From the NCBI RefSeq assembly GCF_001419985.1, contig NZ_LJAL01000009.1:95530-159529 (forward strand): a stretch of 64,000 bases of DNA. The letters are read 5' to 3'. This DNA comes from Loktanella sp. 5RATIMAR09. GTDB taxonomy: Bacteria; Pseudomonadota; Alphaproteobacteria; Rhodobacterales; Rhodobacteraceae. How positions within the stretch are numbered: the stretch's first letter is position 1; each line of letters opens with the position of its first letter. The notes under the pieces were generated by a model. The model was given only the letters and a program-made list of their open reading frames with translations. It did no database searches and had not been told where the DNA came from. Shown here piece after piece: positions 9,126-19,125 of this stretch. The translations under genes were made by a program, and so were the position numbers.

Positions 9126-11045
9126 TTGGGCAACGCGCGTAACATGGTCTTTTGGGTCGTCCTGTTCCTTATGGTGCTGGCCCTTTTCAATCTCTTCAGC
9201 AGTCCGCAGGGCGCCACAAACAGTGAGACGCGCAGCTATTCTGCTTTTGTCGAAGCCGTCGAAAGTGGCAGCGTAACAAGCGCTGTCATAGATGGTGAGA
9301 ATATCCGCTTCACTGAGGCAGGTCGCACCTTTACCACGATCCGCCCGCAAGATGCTGAAGTGACACAGCTTTTGCTGGCCGCTGATGTACCGGTTGAGGC
9401 GCGGAGCCAGGAAACATCGGTGTTCCAGTCATTCCTGCTCAGCCTGCTTCCCTTCCTGCTTTTGATCGGTGTCTGGATTTATTTCATGAACCGGATGCAG
9501 GGCGGCGGCAAAGGTGGTGCGATGGGCTTTGGCAAATCGCGCGCAAAACTGCTGACCGAAAAGCATGGGCGCGTCACGTTTGACGATGTCGCCGGCATTG
9601 ATGAAGCTAAAGAAGAGCTTGAAGAGATCGTTGAGTTCCTGCGGAATCCACAAAAGTTCTCGCGTCTTGGTGGTAAAATTCCCAAAGGTGCGCTGCTTGT
9701 CGGTCCTCCGGGGACAGGTAAAACGCTGCTTGCACGCGCTATTGCGGGCGAAGCCGGTGTGCCGTTCTTTACGATCTCTGGTTCTGATTTTGTCGAAATG
9801 TTTGTTGGTGTGGGTGCATCCCGTGTCCGCGATATGTTCGAGCAGGCCAAGAAAAACGCGCCGTGCATCGTGTTCATCGACGAGATTGACGCCGTCGGCC
9901 GCGCACGTGGTGTCGGCATCGGTGGCGGCAATGACGAGCGCGAGCAGACGCTGAACCAGCTTCTGGTCGAGATGGACGGGTTTGAGGCCAACGAAGGTGT
10001 CATCATTGTCGCTGCGACCAACCGTCGTGACGTGCTTGACCCTGCGCTGTTGCGTCCGGGCCGTTTTGACCGTCAGGTCACCGTGCCGAACCCCGATATC
10101 AAAGGCCGCGAAAAGATTTTGGGCGTGCATGCGCGTAAAATCCCGCTGGGTCCTGATGTTGATCTGCGCATCATTGCGCGCGGCTCGCCCGGTTTTTCGG
10201 GTGCCGATTTGGCAAACCTTGTCAACGAAGCCGCATTGATGGCGGCACGTGTTGGACGCCGGTTCGTGACGATGGTCGATTTTGAAAGTGCCAAGGATAA
10301 GGTCATGATGGGGGCCGAGCGCCGGTCGATGGTCATGACTGCCGAGCAAAAGGAAATGACGGCCTATCACGAAGCGGGCCACGCGATTGTCGGGATCACG
10401 CTGCCGAAATGTGATCCGGTCTATAAGGCCACGATCATTCCGCGCGGTGGTGCGTTGGGCATGGTGATGAGCTTGCCCGAAATGGACCGTCTGAACATGT
10501 TCCGCGATGAATGCCACCAGCGTCTGGCCATGACCATGGCCGGTAAGGCGGCAGAGACGATCAAATACGGTGCCGATCAAGTCAGCAACGGCCCAGCCGG
10601 TGACATCCAGCAGGCCAGCCAACTGGCCCGCGCCATGATCCTGCGGTGGGGCATGTCGGATAAGGTCGGCAACATCGACTATTCCGAAGCGCATGAAGGC
10701 TATTCCGGCAATACCGCTGGTCTGTCCGTATCAGCAAACACCAAAGAGTTGATCGAGGAAGAGGTGCGCAGCTTTATCCAGGCTGGCTATGAGCTTGCGC
10801 ATAAGATCATCACCGAAAAGAACGAAGAGTTCGAGCGTCTGGCGCAGGGTCTGTTGGAGTACGAAACACTGACTGGCGATGAGATCAAACGCGTGATGGC
10901 GGGTGAACCACCGCAGGCAGGCAACGATAGCGATGATACGCCGTCTGCGGGCGGGACCCCATCGGTCACGGCGATTCCGAAAACCAAGCCCAAGAAGCCG
11001 CGCGCTTCTGATGATGGCGGGATGGAACCGGAACCTTCTGCATAA
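9126..11045 (+). CDS. ftsH: FtsH, membrane ATP-dependent zinc metalloprotease
   Basis: FtsH is the membrane-anchored AAA+ protease that degrades misfolded membrane proteins and regulators. I place the start at a TTG (9126), eight bases after a strong AAAGGAG; this gives 639 residues and an N-terminus beginning in [13 protein letters not shown], normal for the family. An ATG at 9066 would add 20 unlikely residues. Two membrane helices (about 7-25 and 102-121) flank a periplasmic domain. Walker A GPPGTGKT is at 193-200, Walker B VFIDEID at 249-255, and the zinc site HEAGH at 415-419. Confidence 0.96.
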   Translation: MGNARNMVFWVVLFLMVLALFNLFSSPQGATNSETRSYSAFVEAVESGSVTSAVIDGENIRFTEAGRTFTTIRPQDAEVTQLLLAADVPVEARSQETSVFQSFLLSLLPFLLLIGVWIYFMNRMQGGGKGGAMGFGKSRAKLLTEKHGRVTFDDVAGIDEAKEELEEIVEFLRNPQKFSRLGGKIPKGALLVGPPGTGKTLLARAIAGEAGVPFFTISGSDFVEMFVGVGASRVRDMFEQAKKNAPCIVFIDEIDAVGRARGVGIGGGNDEREQTLNQLLVEMDGFEANEGVIIVAATNRRDVLDPALLRPGRFDRQVTVPNPDIKGREKILGVHARKIPLGPDVDLRIIARGSPGFSGADLANLVNEAALMAARVGRRFVTMVDFESAKDKVMMGAERRSMVMTAEQKEMTAYHEAGHAIVGITLPKCDPVYKATIIPRGGALGMVMSLPEMDRLNMFRDECHQRLAMTMAGKAAETIKYGADQVSNGPAGDIQQASQLARAMILRWGMSDKVGNIDYSEAHEGYSGNTAGLSVSANTKELIEEEVRSFIQAGYELAHKIITEKNEEFERLAQGLLEYETLTGDEIKRVMAGEPPQAGNDSDDTPSAGGTPSVTAIPKTKPKKPRASDDGGMEPEPSA

Positions 11046-11049
11046 GAAT

Positions 11050-11084
11050 AAAACGCCGCTCCCAACAGAGCGGCGTTTTTCTTT
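11050..11084 (+). terminator. Rho-independent terminator after ftsH
   Basis: A perfect 9-bp GC-rich stem (ACGCCGCTC at 11053-11061 pairing with GAGCGGCGT at 11068-11076) closes a six-base loop and is followed by a T run. It begins a few bases after the ftsH stop and separates the tol-ftsH block from the MOSC gene. Confidence 0.92.
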
Positions 11085-11152
11085 GGTGACTGCCGATTGA
11101 AGCCTTCATTTGTCTGCCGTAAGCAGAGGCCAACGACAAAGAGGAGCGCGTT

Positions 11153-11731
11153 ATGCCTGCATTGGCCCCCACAAAAATCACCGGCGAAGTTGTCTGGATC
11201 GGTCATGTGCCCGACCGCGATGCCTCGTTGCGTTCACAAGCTGTGGATATGGCGGAGCTGACCTATGCGGGCATTCCGGGTGAAGTGCATGGCGGTCTGA
11301 CGCGTCCATCCTGTAGCCGCGTCTTAAGCCAGTATCCGCGCAATACCGACATCCGCAACGTGCGTCAGTTGTCCGTCGTATCTGCCGAGGAGCTGGCCGA
11401 GATTGCGACAGCATGTGGGTTGGAAACGCTGGACCCTGCGCTGATTGGCGCGTCTTTGGTGATTGGCGGTATCCCTGATTTTAGTCACCTGCCGCCATCC
11501 TCGCGCCTTCAATTCCCTGACGGGTCCACGATTGTTGTTGATATGCAGAACCGGCCCTGCCATTTGCCCGCCAAGGTGATCAACGCGGATCATCCCGGTG
11601 CAGGCGACAAGTTCAAAACAGCGGCCAAGGGCAAACGCGGCGTGACGGCTTGGGTCGAACGTGAAGGGCGTATCCATCTTGGTGATACCGTAACGCTGCA
11701 CGTCCCCGACCAACGCGCATGGGCCCCTTAG
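11153..11731 (+). CDS. MOSC domain-containing protein
   Basis: The 192-residue product is a stand-alone MOSC-domain protein, a family related to the C-terminal domain of molybdenum cofactor sulfurase and thought to carry sulfur for metal-sulfur cluster reactions. Family-like segments are GEVHGGLTRPSCSRV near residue 43, RQLSVVSAEEL near 72 and the Cys-containing NRPCHLPAKVI near 131. AGGAG precedes the ATG. It stands alone between the ftsH terminator and fhs. The substrate cannot be deduced. Confidence 0.85.
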   Translation: MPALAPTKITGEVVWIGHVPDRDASLRSQAVDMAELTYAGIPGEVHGGLTRPSCSRVLSQYPRNTDIRNVRQLSVVSAEELAEIATACGLETLDPALIGASLVIGGIPDFSHLPPSSRLQFPDGSTIVVDMQNRPCHLPAKVINADHPGAGDKFKTAAKGKRGVTAWVEREGRIHLGDTVTLHVPDQRAWAP

Positions 11732-11873
11732 GTTTCCCATCCGACACAAGCACGACCTGAACCGACGATTCCGGCGGTGAATATGTCGCAATCACAGTGC
11801 ATGCCATGATAACCAAGCGCTAGAAGCGATCAGGGACACACACGGCAATTGCCAAGAAATGGGTAAGGTTTTC

Positions 11874-13550
11874 ATGGAATACAAGTCTGACATCGAGATC
11901 GCACGCGCCGCACAAAAGCGCCCAATTCAGGAAATCGGCGCGAAACTGGGCATTGAGAGCGACGATCTGCTACCCTACGGCCACGACAAAGCAAAGGTCA
12001 GCCAGCGTCTGATTAATGCCGTGCAAGACCGCGCCGATGGCAAGCTGATCCTTGTTACCGCGATCAACCCGACCCCTGCGGGTGAAGGCAAGACAACCAC
12101 GACTGTGGGTTTGGGTGACGGGCTGAACGCGATCGGCAAGAAGGCCGCGGTTTGTATTCGCGAAGCCTCGCTCGGGCCATGTTTCGGCATGAAGGGCGGT
12201 GCTGCGGGCGGTGGCTATGCCCAAGTCGTGCCGATGGAAGACATGAACCTGCACTTCACAGGCGACTTCCACGCGATTACATCGGCGCATAACCTACTGT
12301 CGGCGATGATTGATAACCATATCTACTGGGGCAACGCACTCGAGATCGACATCCGCCGCGTGGTGTGGCGGCGCGTGCTGGACATGAATGACCGCGCCTT
12401 GCGCCAGATCACAACGTCGTTGGGCGGTGTGGCGAACGGTTTTCCGCGTGAGGCGGGCTTTGACATTACTGTGGCATCCGAGGTCATGGCGATCCTGTGC
12501 CTGGCCCGCAATCTGGACGATTTGCAAAAGCGTCTGGGTGATATCATCGTGGCTTACCGCCGCGACCGGACACCTGTCTATTGCCGTGACATCAAAGCTG
12601 ATGGCGCGATGACAGTGCTGTTGAAGGACGCAATGCAGCCAAACCTTGTGCAGACGCTGGAAAACAACCCCGCCTTTGTACATGGCGGCCCTTTTGCCAA
12701 TATCGCGCATGGCTGTAATTCGGTTACGGCGACAACGACCGCGCTGAAGCTGGCGGACTATGTGGTCACAGAGGCAGGTTTCGGTGCCGATCTTGGTGCC
12801 GAGAAGTTTATGAACATCAAATGCCGCAAGGCGGGCATTGCGCCGTCTTGTGTTGTGGTTGTTGCCACAGTGCGCGCGATGAAAATGAACGGTGGTGTGG
12901 CCAAGGCCGATCTCGGCACAGAGAATGTTGCGGCGGTCGAGGCAGGCTGTGCGAACCTGGGGCGGCACATCGAGAACGTCAAATCCTTTGGTGTACCGGT
13001 CGTCGTGGCGATCAACCATTTCGTCACTGATACAGATGCCGAAGTTGAGGCGGTCAAAGCCTATGTCGCAACCCAAGGGTCCGAGGCGATCCTGTGCAAA
13101 CACTGGGCTTTGGGATCAGAAGGCACCAAGGATCTTGCGACCCGTGTGGCCCAGATTTCCGACGCAGACGAGGCAGATTTTGCACCGATCTATCCCGATG
13201 ACATGAGCCTTTTCGACAAGATTGATACCATTGCCAAGAAAATCTACCGCGCTGATGGGGTTGTTGTTGATGGCAAAATTCGCGAGCAGTTGAAGACATG
13301 GGAAGAGCAGGGATATGGCGATCTGCCGGTCTGTATGGCCAAGACGCAGTACAGCTTTACCACCGATCCCACACAGCGCGGCGCGCCGACAGGGTTTACC
13401 GTGCCGGTCCGTGAGGTGCGTTTAAGCGCAGGTGCCGGCTTCATCGTGGCAATCTGCGGCGAGATCATGACCATGCCGGGTCTGCCACGTGTCCCTTCCG
13501 CCGAGCAGATCATGCTGAATGATGCAGGCGAGATCGAAGGGCTGTTCTAA
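11874..13550 (+). CDS. fhs: Formate-tetrahydrofolate ligase
   Basis: Fhs makes 10-formyl-tetrahydrofolate from formate, THF and ATP. The nucleotide-binding signature [15 protein letters not shown] is at about residues 66-80, and the following [21 protein letters not shown] is the second family signature. The ATG at 11874 gives 558 residues, the usual length, and follows GGGTAAGG; an in-frame ATG at 11859 is an alternative. folD lies 60 bases downstream, so the pair interconverts formate, 10-formyl-THF and methylene-THF, as in marine bacteria that oxidise or assimilate C1 groups. Confidence 0.97.
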   Translation: MEYKSDIEIARAAQKRPIQEIGAKLGIESDDLLPYGHDKAKVSQRLINAVQDRADGKLILVTAINPTPAGEGKTTTTVGLGDGLNAIGKKAAVCIREASLGPCFGMKGGAAGGGYAQVVPMEDMNLHFTGDFHAITSAHNLLSAMIDNHIYWGNALEIDIRRVVWRRVLDMNDRALRQITTSLGGVANGFPREAGFDITVASEVMAILCLARNLDDLQKRLGDIIVAYRRDRTPVYCRDIKADGAMTVLLKDAMQPNLVQTLENNPAFVHGGPFANIAHGCNSVTATTTALKLADYVVTEAGFGADLGAEKFMNIKCRKAGIAPSCVVVVATVRAMKMNGGVAKADLGTENVAAVEAGCANLGRHIENVKSFGVPVVVAINHFVTDTDAEVEAVKAYVATQGSEAILCKHWALGSEGTKDLATRVAQISDADEADFAPIYPDDMSLFDKIDTIAKKIYRADGVVVDGKIREQLKTWEEQGYGDLPVCMAKTQYSFTTDPTQRGAPTGFTVPVREVRLSAGAGFIVAICGEIMTMPGLPRVPSAEQIMLNDAGEIEGLF

Positions 13551-13555
13551 CTGAC

Positions 13556-13584
13556 ATGGGCGGGGCCATGCCGCGCCCATTTTC
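13556..13584 (+). terminator. Hairpin between fhs and folD, possible weak terminator
   Basis: ATGGGCG (13556-13562) pairs with CGCCCAT (13574-13580) across a GC-rich loop and is followed by TTTC. It starts just after the fhs stop. The short T tract suggests partial termination or transcript stabilisation more than a full stop, since folD follows on the same strand. Confidence 0.5.
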
Positions 13585-13610
13585 TATCCGACCAACAAAG
13601 AGAAGACGTA

Positions 13611-14504
13611 ATGACTGCAACAGTAATTGACGGAAAAGCCTTTGCCGCAAAGGTCCGCGTGCAAGTCGCCGAAGGTGTGGCCAGGCTGAAGGCTGATCAT
13701 GGCATTACCCCGGGTCTGGCTGTTGTGCTGGTGGGCGAAGACCCTGCCAGTCAGGTTTATGTGCGGTCCAAGGGCAAGATGACCGTCGAGGTCGGGATGG
13801 CGTCGTTCGAGCACCGGCTGGATGCGAACACCTCCGAGGCCGATTTGTTGGCGCTGATTGCGCAGTTGAATGCTGACCCTGCGGTGCATGGTATTCTGGT
13901 GCAATTGCCGCTGCCTGCACATCTGAACAGCGATCTGGTAATCAACAGCATCGATCCGGCCAAGGACGTGGACGGGTTTCATATCTCGAACGTGGGCCTG
14001 TTGGGTACGGGGCAGAAAAGCATGGTGCCGTGTACGCCTTTGGGCAGTCTGATGATGCTGCGCGATCATCACGGGTCGCTGTCGGGCATGAATGCCGTGG
14101 TCATCGGCCGCTCGAATATCGTCGGCAAACCGATGGCGCAGCTTTTGCTGAATGATAGTTGCACCGTCACAATCGCCCATAGCCGGACAAAGGATTTGCC
14201 CGATGTCGTGCGGCAGGCCGATATCGTTGTGGCTGCGGTGGGCCGTCCGCAGATGGTAACGGGCGATTGGATCAAACCGGGTGCGACCGTGATTGATGTA
14301 GGCATCAACCGGATCGACAAACCCGAAGGCGGCACCCGTCTGGTGGGGGATGCCGATTATGATAGCTGCGCCGCTGTCGCCGGTGCGATTACCCCTGTGC
14401 CCGGTGGTGTGGGGCCGATGACCATCGCCTGCCTTCTGGCCAATACGCTGACGGCTTGTTGCCGTGCAAACGGGTTGACAGAGCCTGAGGGCCTGACCGT
14501 CTAA
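13611..14504 (+). CDS. folD: FolD, methylene-THF dehydrogenase / methenyl-THF cyclohydrolase
   Basis: FolD is the bifunctional enzyme that interconverts methylene-, methenyl- and 10-formyl-THF with NADP. The 297-residue product has the catalytic-lysine region [13 protein letters not shown] at about 46-58, the signature VQLPLPAHL near 99 and the nucleotide-binding [15 protein letters not shown] near 166. The C-terminal [16 protein letters not shown] is also typical. It is paired with fhs upstream and its end overlaps the convergent pdeM gene by four bases. Confidence 0.97.
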   Translation: MTATVIDGKAFAAKVRVQVAEGVARLKADHGITPGLAVVLVGEDPASQVYVRSKGKMTVEVGMASFEHRLDANTSEADLLALIAQLNADPAVHGILVQLPLPAHLNSDLVINSIDPAKDVDGFHISNVGLLGTGQKSMVPCTPLGSLMMLRDHHGSLSGMNAVVIGRSNIVGKPMAQLLLNDSCTVTIAHSRTKDLPDVVRQADIVVAAVGRPQMVTGDWIKPGATVIDVGINRIDKPEGGTRLVGDADYDSCAAVAGAITPVPGGVGPMTIACLLANTLTACCRANGLTEPEGLTV

Positions 14505-15142
14505 ACAGGCACAGGGATGGCTTTGTGTCCTGTCAGGATTGCGATGACCTGTCCGCTGAAGTGTTTGCGCAAGTCTGCTGTGTGGCTGGAAAGCCCGCCG
14601 GTATAGGCACCATAGGCGGGCAGAATCAGTCTGTGCTCATCACAAAGGAACGCGGGCCTGCTGCGCCCTGCAACGCGGTGTTTGGGGTGATAATGGCCCG
14701 ACACTTCGGCCCTTTCGGCCGTGGCGATGTGGCGGAACATCAGCGTGCCGATCATCATTTGCGCCCTATGCGTTCCGCCAAGGTCAATCGGGCCCGGATC
14801 GTGATTCCCTTCGATCCAGACCCATGATTTTCCCGCCTGCAAACGCGTGAGCCAAAGCCGTGCATCCTCATCCAGACTGTTGGCGGCATCAAGATCGTCG
14901 AAGCTGTCTCCGAGGCAGATGACCTGTCGGGGTTGGGTCGCGATGATATCGGCCTCAAGTTTCTGCAAGGTTTCCTGCACCTCGTAAGGGGGTAACATCA
15001 CGCCACTGCGTCGCGCGATCCGTTCGGATTTGCCAAGATGCAGATCAGAGACGCAGAGCACTGCGTGTTCAGACAAATACAGCGCACCTGAGGGCATGGC
15101 GCTGCATCGGGTTCCGCAAAAATCAAAGCTATAGGCGTTCAT
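14501..15142 (-). CDS. pdeM: PdeM, ligase-associated metallophosphoesterase
   Basis: A calcineurin-like phosphoesterase of the type found in the ligase-associated DNA damage response cluster. All metal motifs are present: VSDLHLG (Asp33, His35), LGDSFDD (78-79), EGNHD (112-115) and SGHYHP (149-153). I chose the ATG at 15142 (213 residues, family length). A TTG at 15184 overlapping the helicase stop is possible and would add 14 residues and couple the two genes. In the family this protein acts on DNA ends or linear single strands together with the Lhr-like helicase encoded just upstream. Confidence 0.88.
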   Translation of the reverse strand: MNAYSFDFCGTRCSAMPSGALYLSEHAVLCVSDLHLGKSERIARRSGVMLPPYEVQETLQKLEADIIATQPRQVICLGDSFDDLDAANSLDEDARLWLTRLQAGKSWVWIEGNHDPGPIDLGGTHRAQMMIGTLMFRHIATAERAEVSGHYHPKHRVAGRSRPAFLCDEHRLILPAYGAYTGGLSSHTADLRKHFSGQVIAILTGHKAIPVPV

Positions 15143-15180
15143 GCTCTGTTCTTGAGGTAAGTCCGATGCGAGTTCAAGCG

Positions 15181-17586
15181 TCAAAGCGATGACACGCCGG
15201 CAGCGGCCATCAGACGGGCGGCTTCTTCTTCCATCAGACGTTCTTGGCCCGCGCCAGCGACCGCGATCCGCCCCTGTTCGAGGAACATGGGCAGGGAGAG
15301 CGGGGTGACGCGGTCGAGGGTCAGATGGTCGATCCGCCCTGCGGTGCGTGTCAGCATTTCTTCGATCCGCCCAAAGTCGACCAGCCCGCGCATCGCCTCT
15401 TCGCGGGTGATCCGCAGCATCAGGTGATCGGGATCATATTTCGACAGGGTGTCATAAAGGATGTCAGAGGAAAACGTGGCCTGTCGTCCGCTTTTGCGGG
15501 CTTGGGGCAGGTTGCGTTCAATCAGGCCCGCAATCGTGGCCGCACCGCGGAATGTCCGTTTCATCACCGCATTGCCCGACAACCATGTTTCAAAATCCGC
15601 GCGCATATTGTCGGGTTGCAGCAAGGGGGTGGGGTCTGTGACAGGATCAAGGCCCCAGATCAGCGTCGCATAATCGGTAGCGACAAAGCCCATGGGATGC
15701 AGGTTCAATTCTTCCATGCGCTGAGTGACGAGCATGCCAAGGGTCTGCATCGCGTTGCGCCCCGCAAACCCGTAGATACAAAGATGATGGCGCCCTTCGT
15801 GCGGAAAGTTCTCGACAAGGATACGGTCTGCTTCAGGCAGCTTGGAAAACATGCGCTGCAGGCCTAGCCATTCAGCGGTATGTGCGGGCAGTTCGGGCCA
15901 GTCGGGTTGGTCGAACATGCGCAGGATGCGCTGCGACAGCTGGGTGGAATTGGCAAATTTCGTACCCATGAAGGTGGCAATTTTCGGTGTTTTGTCGGCG
16001 CGGCGCGATACCTCGACTGTCATCTCCTTCAGGTTCTCGTAGCGGACAACCTGTCCGCCGATCAGGAACGTATCGCCGGGGGTCAGGGTGGCGGCAAAGG
16101 CCTCTTCCACCTCACCCAAAGGTTTGTAATTGCCTTTCATGCGTACCTTGAGGGTGTCTGTATCCTGAATGGTACCAAGGTTCATGCGGATACGCTGCGC
16201 TGCCCGCGGGTCGCGCAACTGCCAGCGCCCGTCGGCGGTTTGCAGCAGGCGTTTCCACTTGTCATAGGCGCGCAGGGCATAGCCGCCAGTGGCGCAAAAA
16301 TCGAGGCAGTCATCAAAGGCTGCGCGCGACAGATCGCGATAGGCACCGACAGTCTTGATTTCGCGGTAAAGCGTATCCGCGTCGAAGGGGCCAGCGCAGG
16401 CGGTGATCAGGATATGCTGGCACATCACGTCGCGCGGACCGGCACCTTTGGGGTCACCGTCAAGGTCATGGGCTTTGACGGCCTCGAGTGCAGCGACGCA
16501 TTCGACCACTTCAAAGCGATTGGCAGGCACCAAAAGCGCCTTGGAGGGCGCGTTGTAACGATGGTTCGCGCGCCCGATACGTTGCACCAGCCTTTTGACG
16601 TTCTTGGGCGCACCAACCTGTATCACCAAATCGACGTCACCCCAGTCGATCCCCAGATCAAGCGAGCCTGTGCAGACGATCGCGCGCAATTGTCCGGCGA
16701 CCATCGCGCCCTCAACCCGTTCGCGTTGTTCGCGGGCAAGACTGCCGTGGTGGATGCCGATGGGCAGGTCGTCAGTATTGGCGAGCCAGAGGTTGTGAAA
16801 GAAAATCTCGGCCTGCGCGCGGGTGTTGTGAAAGATCAGCGTTGTCTTGTGTTTCTTGACCTCGTCGAGCACCGCAGGGATCGCGTATTTGGCCCCGCCA
16901 CCGGTCCATGGGGGCTTTTCTTGCGTCACCAGCATAGAGATATCCGGATCAGGGCCAGGATCGGCCTTGATGATATCACAAGGATCGGGATGGCGGGCAA
17001 GTTGGCGCGCGATGGCATCCGGATCTTCGACCGTGGCCGAGAGCCCGACACGCCGCAGATCCGGGGCCAGCGTTTGCAGGCGGCTGAGCGCGAGCATCAG
17101 TTGATCGCCGCGTTTGCTTTCGGCGAGCGCGTGGATTTCATCGACGATGATACGTTGCAAGCCTTTGAAGATACGCGGGGCATCCTCATAGCTAGTGAGT
17201 AACGCAAGCGATTCAGGGGTAGTCAGCAGGATATGCGGTGGATCGGCGCGTTGGCGGCGTTTTTGGGTATAGGTCGTGTCACCTGTGCGGTCCTCGATGC
17301 GGATGGGCAGGGCCATTTCTTCGACAGGGCGGCGCAAGTTGCGTTTGATGTCGGCAGCGAGCGCCTTCAGCGGGGAGACGTAGAGGGTGTGCAGGCCTTC
17401 ATGCGTGCCGTCTGCCAGTTCGGTCAGGGAGGGCAGGAAGCCTGCCAGTGTTTTGCCACCGCCCGTCGGTGCGATGAGCATGAGGGCAGGACTTGATGCC
17501 TGATCCAGCATGGCCTGTTGATGCGGGTGGATGGTCCAGCCGCGGGTGGTGAACCAGTCTTGGAAAAGGGGGGGCAGGGTGGTCAT
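15181..17586 (-). CDS. Lhr-like DEXH-box helicase, ligase-associated DNA damage response
   Basis: An 801-residue superfamily 2 helicase of the Lhr group. Walker A APTGGGKT is at residues 39-46, DEIH at 149-152, the SAT motif (LSATVED) near 198, and the RIGRANHRYN motif VI near 335. The length and the neighbouring pdeM place it in the ligase-associated subfamily, whose usual cluster also has an ATP-dependent DNA ligase and an exonuclease. Neither is present here: the next upstream gene is an unrelated AAA+ ATPase behind a terminator. Confidence 0.92.
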   Translation of the reverse strand: MTTLPPLFQDWFTTRGWTIHPHQQAMLDQASSPALMLIAPTGGGKTLAGFLPSLTELADGTHEGLHTLYVSPLKALAADIKRNLRRPVEEMALPIRIEDRTGDTTYTQKRRQRADPPHILLTTPESLALLTSYEDAPRIFKGLQRIIVDEIHALAESKRGDQLMLALSRLQTLAPDLRRVGLSATVEDPDAIARQLARHPDPCDIIKADPGPDPDISMLVTQEKPPWTGGGAKYAIPAVLDEVKKHKTTLIFHNTRAQAEIFFHNLWLANTDDLPIGIHHGSLAREQRERVEGAMVAGQLRAIVCTGSLDLGIDWGDVDLVIQVGAPKNVKRLVQRIGRANHRYNAPSKALLVPANRFEVVECVAALEAVKAHDLDGDPKGAGPRDVMCQHILITACAGPFDADTLYREIKTVGAYRDLSRAAFDDCLDFCATGGYALRAYDKWKRLLQTADGRWQLRDPRAAQRIRMNLGTIQDTDTLKVRMKGNYKPLGEVEEAFAATLTPGDTFLIGGQVVRYENLKEMTVEVSRRADKTPKIATFMGTKFANSTQLSQRILRMFDQPDWPELPAHTAEWLGLQRMFSKLPEADRILVENFPHEGRHHLCIYGFAGRNAMQTLGMLVTQRMEELNLHPMGFVATDYATLIWGLDPVTDPTPLLQPDNMRADFETWLSGNAVMKRTFRGAATIAGLIERNLPQARKSGRQATFSSDILYDTLSKYDPDHLMLRITREEAMRGLVDFGRIEEMLTRTAGRIDHLTLDRVTPLSLPMFLEQGRIAVAGAGQERLMEEEAARLMAAAGVSSL

Positions 17587-17610
17587 ACCGCTAAGGTGAC
17601 CTGCGTGGGC

Positions 17611-17632
17611 GGTGCGTCAAGACGCACCTTAC
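17611..17632 (-). repeat. GTAAGG hairpin repeat, copy 1 (minus orientation)
   Basis: Read on the minus strand this begins GTAAGGTGCGTCTTG and continues into ACGCACC, so GGTGCGT pairs with ACGCACC around a small loop. It has the same plan as the copies at 39306, 39355 and 41985: a GTAAGG head, then a hairpin with a central TTGA or TAAG. It lies just upstream of the helicase start. Confidence 0.6.
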
Positions 17633-17650
17633 GTTTTGCGCGCTTACAAA

Positions 17651-17675
17651 GAAAAAAGGCCCCCATGCGGGGGCC
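17651..17675 (-). terminator. Rho-independent terminator of the tad cluster end
   Basis: On the minus strand GGCCCCC and GGGGGCC (17658-17675) form a 7-bp all-GC stem with a four-base loop, followed by six T residues. It lies 15 bases beyond the stop of the AAA+ ATPase gene and separates the tad cluster from the helicase gene. Confidence 0.93.
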
Positions 17676-17689
17676 AATTAGGGGAAATG

Positions 17690-19000
17690 TTAGTGAACGA
17701 TCTCTTCTTCTTTCACGAACATATTGGCCCAGGCGCGGTCAATCAGCTCGGGCGACATCTGGTAAGGGATGCCCTCGAATTCGCAGATCGAAATCATCTG
17801 GTCGATCAGGAAGATCGGCTGGTAGTTCGCGTAGACGTTGTCGATTTCCGGATAGCGCACGTTCAGCAGGTGCACGAGCGTATCTTCATCCAGCGGCATT
17901 TTGCGTTTGCGCGCGACCATTGCAAAGATTTTGAGGAAGTCTTCCTGGTTCGGGCCATCAATCTTGATCTTGTAGAAGATACGACGCAGGGCCGCTTTGT
18001 CGAAGATCGCGTTGGGGTGGAAGTTGGTCGAGAACACAACGAGCGTATCGAAGGGCACTTCGAACTTTTCACCTGACTGCAGCGCAAGAATATCCTTGTT
18101 CTCTTCCAGCGGAACAATCCAGCGGTTCACAAGCGTCTGCGGCGGTTCCGCCTGACGGCCAAGGTCGTCCACGATAAAGATGCCGCCGGTTGATTTCAGC
18201 TGCAAAGGGGCCTGATAGGTCCGTGCTGTCGGGTTATAGACAAGGTCGAGCATCGACAGTGACAATTCACCGCCCGTAATCACGGTGGGGCGTTCGCAGC
18301 GGACATAGCGGGTGTCAAACCGGCCAGATGTGCGGCGCAGGCTGTTGGGGTCATCTACGTCATCTTCGGCAGCGCTGTGCACGATCGGGTCATAAACGGT
18401 GATCACCTGACCGGAGTATTCAATTGCGCGTGGCACATAGATTTTATCGCCCAATGCGTCGCGAATACCGTTCGAGATTGAGGATTTACCGTTACCGGGT
18501 GGTCCGTACATCAGAATTGAACGACCGGCGCTGACCGCAGGGCCGAGGTTGGACAACAAGTCTTCCGGCAGAACAAGATGCCCCATCGCTGTTTGCAACT
18601 GGTCGCGGGTCAGTTGGATATTGCGGATCGACTGGCGCTGGATCTGTTGCCGATAGATATCAAGCGGCACAGGCATCGCGCCATAATATTCGGACTGGCC
18701 AAGCGCATCGAGTGCGCGTGCGCGACCTGCATCGGTCAGCTGATAACCCATTTCGTTGCCGCTATTGGCGTTGAGTGTACCAGTCGCTTCCAGCAAAAGC
18801 TGGCCCCGTGCCATATCGACCAGTTCCTGTGTGACAGGGATCGGCAGGCAGATGGCACGGCTGATTGCCGACACCAGATCAAGGTTCATGCGGAACATCG
18901 TTTTGATCAAGATGTCGCGCATCATGGCCATTGGCAAAAGCATGGCTTCGAGGCTGCGTGGCGCCGGAGGCGCCATTACACCGTTTGTTTGAACATTCAT
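17690..19000 (-). CDS. AAA+ ATPase of unknown role at the end of the tad cluster
   Basis: A 436-residue AAA+ ATPase. Residues 1-155 form a mostly helical N-terminal part of unknown fold. The ATPase core has Walker A GPPGNGKS (166-173), Walker B GGIFIVDDLGR (272-282), a sensor-1-like VVFSTN (321-326) and an arginine-finger-like RRIFYKI (339-345). It is neither TadA nor TadZ, both of which are encoded upstream. It is the last gene before a strong terminator and all genes above it on this strand for 11 kb are Tad pilus genes, so a role in pilus biogenesis or regulation is an inference from position only. Confidence 0.85.
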   Translation of the reverse strand: MNVQTNGVMAPPAPRSLEAMLLPMAMMRDILIKTMFRMNLDLVSAISRAICLPIPVTQELVDMARGQLLLEATGTLNANSGNEMGYQLTDAGRARALDALGQSEYYGAMPVPLDIYRQQIQRQSIRNIQLTRDQLQTAMGHLVLPEDLLSNLGPAVSAGRSILMYGPPGNGKSSISNGIRDALGDKIYVPRAIEYSGQVITVYDPIVHSAAEDDVDDPNSLRRTSGRFDTRYVRCERPTVITGGELSLSMLDLVYNPTARTYQAPLQLKSTGGIFIVDDLGRQAEPPQTLVNRWIVPLEENKDILALQSGEKFEVPFDTLVVFSTNFHPNAIFDKAALRRIFYKIKIDGPNQEDFLKIFAMVARKRKMPLDEDTLVHLLNVRYPEIDNVYANYQPIFLIDQMISICEFEGIPYQMSPELIDRAWANMFVKEEEIVH

Positions 19001-19125
19001 ATCAGGTCCCGCCCATCAAAAACACATCCTGGCCGCAGACTCAGCGGCAGATGCCGGTGAGTGTAGTGGAAACTATGGCAAAATAGTGAATAAACATGTG
19101 CCTGTCCAAGGCATTGCACAGGTTA

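Noticed and set aside
9429..10694. 421-residue open frame on the minus strand
   Set aside because: Antisense to ftsH across its ATPase domain; His/Arg/Gln-rich composition and no family motif.
11732..11873. Possible THF riboswitch before fhs
   Set aside because: The 140-base leader shows none of the conserved THF riboswitch segments or a matching stem layout.
15880..17202. 440-residue open frame on the plus strand
   Set aside because: Antisense to the Lhr-like helicase, whose motifs are intact.
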